A stretch of 5,399 nt of DNA. It comes from Chloroflexota bacterium (lineage in GTDB: Bacteria; Chloroflexota; Anaerolineae; Aggregatilineales; UBA3940). The position numbers and the translations under genes were made by a program. The DNA lies in contig JAHEME010000252.1 in NCBI GenBank assembly GCA_024643825.1, positions 1 through 5,399 of the forward strand. The letters run 5' to 3'. The notes under the pieces were generated by a model, which saw nothing but the letters and a program-made list of their open reading frames with translations, was not told the origin of the DNA and made no database searches. Below are positions 1 through 4,777 of this stretch, piece after piece; positions within the stretch are counted from its first letter, which is position 1; each line of letters opens with the position of its first letter.

Positions 1-1
1 C

Positions 2-1003
2 ATCCGGGCCTTTTTGACCTGGGTGTGGGGGGGCGTCTTCATTCTCAGTGGAGGGCTATTTCTGGGGCTGACCACGGGTCTACTGCCCTACAAAGGCCCC
101 CTGCTACCTGTCCTCGCGGGTGCAGCAGGGGCGATCAGCCTGCCCTTTATTGGGCGATGGCTGGCGCGTGGGCATGAGCGATGGGCGTTACTCACAGCAT
201 GGACATTTCTCGCGCTTGGTGGGGCTTTGCTGGCGCTGTACCTTAACCCACAGCACGAACAACTCATGCTGGCGGAACTGCTCGGCGCACTCGCACTGCC
301 CTTGTTGATTCAGGGAGTCCGGGGGCAGGGTCGGTGGTGGACGCTGATTCCCGGTTATCTCGTGCTGCTGCTGGCTATACTGGTTGGGCTGACCGCGCTT
401 TCGGTTTCCCTGGAAACGCTGGCGGGCGCAGGCTTGATCGCTTTGGCTGTGCCGCTGTGGGTGCTCTACTTCGCCAACCGAAAAGCGTGGGCGTCGCTGG
501 CGGTGGCGGCTCCGCTGACTGTATTTGGCCTGGGGACGTTGCTCTTCTTCACGGTTCTGGAGCCGGGGAGCCAGGCGTTTTACATTCTTCTGAACAGTGT
601 GCTCGCCGCATTATTTGCCGCCCTGTGGATTGGAGGGCGCTCGTTCGAGCGCCGCGTCGGTATGAAGATCTTTCGATTGGACTGGGCTTTGTGGCTGACG
701 GCAGGTTTCGCAGGTGCGGGGATTCTTTCCGTGTGGTTCCCTTCAGCGACTAACTGGGGTCTCTTGATTCTGGTGATGGGTCTGTATATTTTGTATCGGC
801 AAGTGGGGGGGAAGCAACCCCAGCCAGCGGTCAGCAGCCCTACCGTGATTCAGGGAAAGGCGCAGCCTGTGCCGCCTGTATCGACCGGGACATCGCAGCC
901 ACCGCCGCAGGCTCCTGAGCCTCCCCCACCTGCTGCCCCAGCCGGGCCACCACCGGGCGTGGAGTTCCGGCCTCTTGACCCGTTCAAAGACCGAAGGGGT
1001 TAG
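2..1003 (+). CDS. Polytopic membrane protein with proline-rich C-terminal tail (5' partial)
   Basis: I do not recognise a specific function. The frame is open to the left edge. The first possible start inside the window is a TTG at 14-16, but no ribosome binding site precedes it, so the gene most likely begins upstream. Numbering from that TTG, about ten hydrophobic segments are visible, near residues 4-24, 28-48, 57-77, 84-102, 109-129, 134-153, 158-181, 188-207, 223-242 and 246-261. A tail of about 65 residues follows, rich in Pro, Ala and Gln, ending in a charged segment (EFRPLDPFKDRRG). The first segment (WGGVFILSGGLFL) and the last pair (NWGLLILVMGLYILYR) resemble the short Trp/Gly/Leu hairpins of LiaF/DUF5668-type membrane regions; this is only a pattern resemblance. 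The gene converges on dtd with a 9-nt gap. The reading frame as a real membrane protein is secure; its role is unknown. Confidence 0.8.
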   Translation: MRAFLTWVWGGVFILSGGLFLGLTTGLLPYKGPLLPVLAGAAGAISLPFIGRWLARGHERWALLTAWTFLALGGALLALYLNPQHEQLMLAELLGALALPLLIQGVRGQGRWWTLIPGYLVLLLAILVGLTALSVSLETLAGAGLIALAVPLWVLYFANRKAWASLAVAAPLTVFGLGTLLFFTVLEPGSQAFYILLNSVLAALFAALWIGGRSFERRVGMKIFRLDWALWLTAGFAGAGILSVWFPSATNWGLLILVMGLYILYRQVGGKQPQPAVSSPTVIQGKAQPVPPVSTGTSQPPPQAPEPPPPAAPAGPPPGVEFRPLDPFKDRRG

Positions 1004-1012
1004 AAGTCGGGC

Positions 1013-1453
1013 TTATTCCCTTTCCAGCCAGATGGTTACGGGGCCATCATTGTGAATTTGCACCAGCATATGCGCGCCGAAAACTCCCATCTGGACCGGG
1101 ATGCCTTCGGCGCGTAAAAATTCTGCGAAACGCTCCACCAGCGGGGCGGCGTGTTCCGGGGCAGCGGCATCCACAAAGGAGGGCCGCCGTCCCTTGCGGG
1201 CATCGGCAAAGAGCGTGAACTGCGAGACGACCAGCGCCGATCCGCCAACATCCTGCAAGGATCGGTTGAACTTGCCATCCTCATCTTCAAACACACGCAG
1301 CCCGGCGATCTTCTGCGCCAACCATGCCGCTTGATCCTCCCCATCCCCATGACCCACGCCAACCAGCGTCACGAATCCCAGACCAATCTCGCTGATCGTC
1401 TGGCCCTCGACGGTGACAGATGCGTGTGAGACTCGCTGAAGAAGAACGCGCAT
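1013..1453 (-). CDS. dtd: D-aminoacyl-tRNA deacylase (DTD)
   Basis: A cytosolic editing enzyme that hydrolyses D-amino acids (classically D-Tyr), and also glycine, mischarged on tRNA, protecting translation from D-residues. The 146-residue product has the usual DTD length and begins MRVLLQRVSHASVTVEG, the conserved family N-terminus. Diagnostic motifs are SQFTLFAD (residues 77-84, containing Thr80 of the conserved SQxT motif) followed by RKGRRPSF (86-93), and HNDGPVTIWLE near the C-terminus (135-145), which holds the Gly-cisPro pair (Gly137-Pro138) that enforces chirality. FNRSLQDVGGS (62-72) is also typical. The frame extends 23 codons further upstream, but that part overlaps the preceding gene and is not family-like, so the ATG at 1453 is chosen. 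An AGGA lies about 11 nt upstream and adjoins the TAG of the preceding gene. It is the last gene of a three-gene minus-strand operon. The identification is very secure. Confidence 0.97.
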   Translation of the reverse strand: MRVLLQRVSHASVTVEGQTISEIGLGFVTLVGVGHGDGEDQAAWLAQKIAGLRVFEDEDGKFNRSLQDVGGSALVVSQFTLFADARKGRRPSFVDAAAPEHAAPLVERFAEFLRAEGIPVQMGVFGAHMLVQIHNDGPVTIWLERE

Positions 1454-1467
1454 GGTGGTTCTTGTTC

Positions 1468-2289
1468 CTATCCGGTGAACCGAACCGCGTAGCTGCGACA
1501 CCAGTTCAGGGCCACATCCCAATCTTCTACGACCTCGCTGGCAAAATAATCCAGAACACCTATGAGCATTCGCTGAACTTCAGGACGCTGGAGAGTTGCC
1601 TGTTCCAACATGAGTGTGCGTTCTGATGGGGGTGTCTGCAATAGCTGGAGGCAGGCATCCGTGAATAATCGTAGCATCCACGCATACCCCCATAGAAGCA
1701 CCTTTCCGCCCGGCGCAAGATGCGCAATGGAGGCTTCCCGCAGTTGGTTGATGGCAGGGAGGTTGGCGGCGTCGAGTATTTCCCACGTATCGAGGAAGAT
1801 CGTATCGAAGGCCGCCGCTGGTTCGGAATTCAGAACAGCCTCGATCTTGCCGAGGTTTACCTCAACGGGAACACCCAGAGAATCCGCCGCGACGCGCACC
1901 AGCGGCTCTACCGCCTGGCAAATCTCCGCGTCACGCTCGATCACCGTCAACGATTCGATATGAGGCACTGCATACTGCGGGTATAGGCCCAGCCCCATCC
2001 CGCCTACCAGGACGCGACCGGAGGATGCCTGTGCATTGTTAAACATCATCAGGCGTTCCTGTGGAACGTCCGACATCCATAAGGTGTCATCGTGTGTGAT
2101 CAGGCCGCGAACATTCAGCGGCGGCGTCAGCGTTATGACCCGGTCACAGACTTGCGCTTCAGACATCAACCAGCTTTTCACAGAGAAGGAATCATAGACG
2201 CCTGGCGGAACTTGCATGATCGGGATGCGCGTCCAGGCGTCCGTCCACTGACAGTCGTCAAAGGTGGGGTCAAACGGGCCCGCACTCAT
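1468..2289 (-). CDS. Spermidine synthase-like / class I SAM-dependent methyltransferase-fold protein
   Basis: A 273-residue Rossmann-fold protein. Visible elements in order: an N-terminal beta-rich region with DTLWMSDVPQERLMM (68-82), reminiscent of the lead-in of polyamine aminopropyltransferases; nucleotide-binding motif I VLVGGMGLGLYP (93-104); an acidic strand end VIERD (116-120), where Glu118 would hold the ribose of SAM or decarboxylated SAM; FDTIFLDTWE (161-170), corresponding to motif IV or the catalytic Asp region; and LAPGGKVLLWGY (191-202). It could be an aminopropyltransferase-like protein or a small-molecule or protein methyltransferase. The canonical spermidine synthase diamine-binding signatures are not obvious, so I do not assign a reaction. 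The ATG at 2289 lacks a clear Shine-Dalgarno. A second ATG at 2217 (residue 25) has none either, so the start is uncertain, and translation may depend on coupling to the HEAT gene ending 20 nt upstream. dtd begins 14 nt after its stop. Confidence 0.8.
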   Translation of the reverse strand: MSAGPFDPTFDDCQWTDAWTRIPIMQVPPGVYDSFSVKSWLMSEAQVCDRVITLTPPLNVRGLITHDDTLWMSDVPQERLMMFNNAQASSGRVLVGGMGLGLYPQYAVPHIESLTVIERDAEICQAVEPLVRVAADSLGVPVEVNLGKIEAVLNSEPAAAFDTIFLDTWEILDAANLPAINQLREASIAHLAPGGKVLLWGYAWMLRLFTDACLQLLQTPPSERTLMLEQATLQRPEVQRMLIGVLDYFASEVVEDWDVALNWCRSYAVRFTG

Positions 2290-2309
2290 GTCACGTTACG
2301 GCTAGCGGG

Positions 2310-2891
2310 TTAACCTGCTCCCCCTTCAGTCGCTTCCTTCGCTGCCTGACGCGCTGCTTTGCGGGCCAGCGCCTCGGCGCGGCTCTTCTCTCGCTCTTCG
2401 TCTGACATAGGCTTGTAGTTGCTCGCCTTCTTAGGGGTCGCCGACTCGCCTTCGGCAGTGTCAGCACCACCTTCGGCAGCCGCTGCCGCGTCCGCCACCT
2501 TGAGTTCAATCTGTTGAATGGAAATCTCGGCGAGTTTTCCGACCGTAATGGAGCGTTCCGTAAACATGGTCTGATCCGTGGTAAACGGCTGAATCGCGAC
2601 GATAGCCGATGGATCACCAATCTCGCCCAGCGACCACATCGCGTTCTGGCGTACAATGAATACCGGATCGTTCAATACAGCAATCAATGCGGGAACCGCT
2701 TTGGGTTCGGCAATGCGCCCCAGGGATCGAGAAGCGGCCATGCGCACAAACTGACTATCATCGCGCAAAGCCTGTGTCAAGGCATCTACCACTTTTGAGC
2801 CACCCTCGCTAAGATTATCAGCCGCGCGCGCGCGCACTTTCCAATCCGGGTGTTGAAGGTTTTCCAGTGCTTCCTGGATATTCTTAGCCAC
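2310..2891 (-). CDS. HEAT-repeat protein with charged Ala-rich C-terminal helix
   Basis: A 193-residue soluble protein. Three HEAT/PBS-lyase-type repeats cover residues about 5-31, 35-61 and 66-92, each ending in the typical pattern (WKVRARAADNLSE, QFVRMAASRSLGRIA, FIVRQNAMWSLGEIGD), with a degenerate fourth from about 95. A low-complexity Ala/Glu/Gly linker (about 130-150) leads to a strongly charged segment (about 160-188; EEREKSRAEALARKAARQAA) likely to be a long amphipathic helix or coiled coil. HEAT solenoids are protein-interaction scaffolds; the partner here is unknown. The GTG at 2891 is chosen because AAAGGAGAGG precedes it with AGGAG 7 nt away. The in-frame ATG at 2924 would translate through that Shine-Dalgarno and lacks one of its own. 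It is the first gene of the operon with the Rossmann protein and dtd, so a role near tRNA or protein modification is possible but speculative. The domain call is secure. Confidence 0.9.
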   Translation of the reverse strand: MAKNIQEALENLQHPDWKVRARAADNLSEGGSKVVDALTQALRDDSQFVRMAASRSLGRIAEPKAVPALIAVLNDPVFIVRQNAMWSLGEIGDPSAIVAIQPFTTDQTMFTERSITVGKLAEISIQQIELKVADAAAAAEGGADTAEGESATPKKASNYKPMSDEEREKSRAEALARKAARQAAKEATEGGAG

Positions 2892-2895
2892 ACTA

Positions 2896-2905
2896 CCTCT
2901 CCTTT
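2896..2905 (-). promoter_or_regulatory. Strong Shine-Dalgarno of the HEAT-repeat gene
   Basis: On the minus strand this reads AAAGGAGAGG, with the AGGAG core at 2899-2903 and 7 nt to the GTG at 2891-2889. It is the best ribosome binding site in the window and decides the start of the gene, ruling out the longer ATG-initiated form beginning at 2924. Confidence 0.85.
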
Positions 2906-2950
2906 GATACCATTTTGTATCCATCTGGTAAGCTCTAGTGCCCTACTGAG

Positions 2951-2983
2951 ATTATAATACCACGCTTCGGCACAAAGTCTCAG
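2951..2983 (-). promoter_or_regulatory. Probable promoter of the HEAT-MTase-dtd operon
   Basis: Two overlapping sigma-70-like readings exist on the minus strand. One is an extended -10, TGG followed by TATTAT (2954-2959), with CTGAGA at 2978-2983 (four of six matches to TTGACA) 18 nt upstream. The other is a perfect TATAAT at 2951-2956 with no good -35 at 16-18 nt. Transcription would start near 2945, giving a leader of about 54 nt before the GTG. The spot is the most AT-rich of the spacer. This is a motif-based prediction only. Confidence 0.5.
2953..2958 (+). promoter_or_regulatory. Candidate -10 element for the GMC oxidoreductase operon
   Basis: TATAAT on the plus strand, part of the 8-bp palindrome ATTATAAT (2951-2958). 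No convincing -35 hexamer lies 16-18 nt upstream and there is no TGn extension, so plus-strand activity may be weak or depend on an activator. A start near 2965 would give a leader of about 115 nt before the GTG at 3080. TTGAAT at 2988-2993 could serve as an alternative -35, but no good -10 follows it at the right distance. Confidence 0.3.
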
Positions 2984-2995
2984 AATTTTGAATTC
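2983..2995. repeat. Short perfect inverted repeat GAATT-TTG-AATTC
   Basis: Five-base arms at 2983-2987 and 2991-2995 around a 3-nt centre, overlapping the last base of the proposed -35 of the minus-strand operon and extending upstream of it. The AT-rich site could be a regulator-binding half-site pair or an UP-like element. Only its position makes it notable. Confidence 0.25.
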
Positions 2996-3017
2996 CAACG
3001 GGTGAAAGATGATGCGC

Positions 3018-3046
3018 CTGCTGGACAACTGAGCAGCAGCCGTTGT
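3018..3046 (+). other. Overlapping inverted repeats in the GMC leader
   Basis: CTGCTG (3018-3023) can pair with CAGCAG (3034-3039), and ACAAC (3025-3029) can pair with GTTGT (3042-3046). The two stems interleave, so they exclude each other. They lie 34-62 nt before the oxidase start. They could be an operator or a leader switch, but both stems are short and chance is a real possibility. Confidence 0.2.
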
Positions 3047-3068
3047 AGACTTCGCTGAGTTCGAGCAC

Positions 3069-3073
3069 AGGGG
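3069..3073 (+). promoter_or_regulatory. Shine-Dalgarno of the GMC oxidoreductase
   Basis: AGGGG, 6 nt before the GTG at 3080 and 4 nt before an overlapping ATG at 3078 that is followed at once by TGA. An in-frame TGA at 3056-3058 blocks any further upstream extension, so GTG 3080 is the only initiation codon that keeps the full FAD-binding N-terminus. Confidence 0.6.
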
Positions 3074-3079
3074 CGTAAT

Positions 3080-4777
3080 GTGACATCTCCACGCAGGTTA
3101 GATAATCACAGCGAGGCACAGGATTACGATTTCATCGTGATTGGCTCCGGTTTTGGCGGGAGCGTGACCGCCATGCGGCTGGCGGAAAAGGGGTATTCGG
3201 TGCTGGTGCTGGAACGCGGCAAGCGCTTCCGGGATTCCGATTTTGCCAGGACAAACTGGAATGTCTGGAAGTATCTCTGGCTGCCAGTACTACGCTGCTT
3301 TGGCATTCAGCAGATGAGTCTTCTCAACGGGGTGATGGTGTTCCACGGCAGTGGCGTTGGCGGTGGAAGCCTGGTGTATGCGAACGTGCTTGCGGAGCCG
3401 GACGCGCATACGTTCGAGCATCCCGTTTGGCGGCATCTTGTAGATTGGAAAACGATCCTTGCTCCCTATTATGATACCGCGCGGCGTATGCTGGGTGTGG
3501 CGGTGAATCCTCGTTTGTGGCCTGCCGATGACGCCCTCAAATCTGTTGCGACTACTTCAGGCCAGGGAGAGAGCTTCCGATCTGCGCCTGTCGGTGTGTT
3601 CTTTGGTGACGAAGATCGGGAAGGGGAGGTTGTGCCCGATCCGTTCTTTGGTGGCGATGGGCCTGCGCGGGCAGGCTGCACTCACTGCGGGGGTTGCATG
3701 GTCGGATGTCGGCATAATGCGAAGAATACACTGGTCAAGAACTATCTCTACTTCGCGGAGAAGTTGGGTGTGGAGATTCGCGCCGAGGCGCAGGTATTGG
3801 ACATCCACCCCCTCTCAGCCGAGAGTAAGGATGCAGCACGATATGAGGTTGTCTACAAGAAATCAACAGCCTGGCTGCCGCCGCGCAAAATCCGAGTAAA
3901 GGCCCGCAATATCGTGGTAGCGGCGGGTGTTCTGGGGACGCTCAGGCTTCTGTTCCAATGCCGCGATGGGACGCGGTCGCTGGCGAATCTCTCGTCGAAG
4001 TTAGGGGATAACGTCCGCACGAACAGCGAGGCGTTGCTTGGCTCTACCTCATGGGATCGAGGGACCGATTTTTCCCAGGGGCTTGCGATCACATCGATGT
4101 TTCAGGCAGATGAAACTACGTACGTCGAGCCAGTTCGCTACCCGGCTGGTTCCTCCTTTATGCGTCTGGTCACCATGCCGCTGATCAGCGGCAGCCAGAG
4201 TCTGGTGCTGCGATGGCTCAACACGGCGGTGGCTATTTTACGCAGGCCGCTGGATTTTCTGCATGCCAGAGTCTTCTCTCGCTGGGCGGAGCGCAGCACC
4301 ATCTTGCTGGTGATGCAAACCAAAGACACACTGATGCGGATTCGCTGGAAGCGAACGCTTCTCTCGCTCTTCCGCCCTGGGTTGGTGTGTATTCGGGATG
4401 AAGACAAGCCAGTTGAAGCGGAGATCGATGCTGGGCATCGCATTCTACGGGAGTTTGTCCGGTTGACACACGGAATCGCCCAAAGCAACATCTTCGAGGG
4501 GCTGCTGAACCTCCCGACCACCGCGCACATTCTCGGTGGCGTCCCTTTTGGGATTGATGCCAATGAAGGGGTGATCAATCTGGCCTGTGAAGTTCATGGC
4601 TATCCGGGGTTGTATGTCGTGGATGGTTCGATTATGCCCGCTAATCCGGGGTTGAACCCCAGCCTGACCATTACGGCCCTAGCAGAATATGCAATGGATC
4701 AGATTCCGCTCAAAGAGGGATCAACCACCATCCACAACAATGTGCAACTAGATACGAAGGGAGCGATACGCTCTTGA
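3080..4777 (+). CDS. FAD-dependent GMC oxidoreductase, ChoD (cholesterol oxidase)-like
   Basis: A 565-residue flavoprotein expected to oxidise a secondary or primary alcohol using FAD. Seen in order: dinucleotide-binding GSGFGGS (22-28) with the ribose-binding Glu45 in VLVLERG; the GMC signature HGSGVGGGSLVYANV (89-103); a cysteine cluster CTHCGGCMVGC (Cys200, 203, 206, 210) followed by RHNAKNTLVKNYL; and a C-terminal substrate region with TAHILGG (His483) and NPSLTITALAE (Asn526), which correspond to the His/Asn catalytic pair of GMC sterol oxidases. From memory, order and motifs match mycobacterial ChoD (Rv3409c) along the whole length, including GVFFG, VPDPFFGG and the C-terminal part; ChoD is slightly longer. 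No Sec or Tat signal or membrane anchor is seen, so a cytosolic location is likely. Whether the substrate is a sterol, hopanoid, terpenoid or other alcohol cannot be told. The stop overlaps the start of the following kinase gene. Family assignment is very secure; cholesterol specificity is not. Confidence 0.93.
   Translation: MTSPRRLDNHSEAQDYDFIVIGSGFGGSVTAMRLAEKGYSVLVLERGKRFRDSDFARTNWNVWKYLWLPVLRCFGIQQMSLLNGVMVFHGSGVGGGSLVYANVLAEPDAHTFEHPVWRHLVDWKTILAPYYDTARRMLGVAVNPRLWPADDALKSVATTSGQGESFRSAPVGVFFGDEDREGEVVPDPFFGGDGPARAGCTHCGGCMVGCRHNAKNTLVKNYLYFAEKLGVEIRAEAQVLDIHPLSAESKDAARYEVVYKKSTAWLPPRKIRVKARNIVVAAGVLGTLRLLFQCRDGTRSLANLSSKLGDNVRTNSEALLGSTSWDRGTDFSQGLAITSMFQADETTYVEPVRYPAGSSFMRLVTMPLISGSQSLVLRWLNTAVAILRRPLDFLHARVFSRWAERSTILLVMQTKDTLMRIRWKRTLLSLFRPGLVCIRDEDKPVEAEIDAGHRILREFVRLTHGIAQSNIFEGLLNLPTTAHILGGVPFGIDANEGVINLACEVHGYPGLYVVDGSIMPANPGLNPSLTITALAEYAMDQIPLKEGSTTIHNNVQLDTKGAIRS
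4757..4763 (+). promoter_or_regulatory. Shine-Dalgarno of the kinase inside the oxidase 3' end
   Basis: AAGGGAG lies within the last codons of the GMC oxidoreductase, 10 nt before the TTG at 4774. It supports the TTG as the start even though it overlaps the upstream stop codon. The next in-frame ATG is at residue 32 and would remove part of the N-terminal lobe. Confidence 0.5.

Noticed and set aside
334..753. 139-codon plus-strand open frame within the membrane protein gene
   Set aside because: Out-of-frame Gly/Arg/Ala-rich shadow of the membrane protein with no domain; the overlapping frame has a clear helix pattern.
994..1022. Bidirectional terminator hairpin between the membrane protein and dtd
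   Set aside because: The stem is only 5 bp with a 19-nt loop and no T-run follows on either strand.
1454..1522. N-terminal extension of dtd to an ATG at 1522
   Set aside because: DTD proteins begin at MRVLLQRV; the extension overlaps the end of the preceding gene in another frame and has no family similarity.
2514..2798. Plus-strand open frame antisense to the HEAT gene
   Set aside because: No ribosome binding site or domain, and it is fully explained as a shadow of the HEAT coding frame.
2892..2924. Longer HEAT protein starting at ATG 2924
   Set aside because: It would translate through the strong AAAGGAGAGG site, lacks its own Shine-Dalgarno and adds residues unrelated to HEAT repeats; GTG 2891 is better placed.
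4138..4578. 146-codon open frame on the minus strand opposite the oxidase
   Set aside because: Lies wholly antisense to a strongly supported gene, has composition typical of a shadow frame (Ser/Arg rich) and no recognisable domain.
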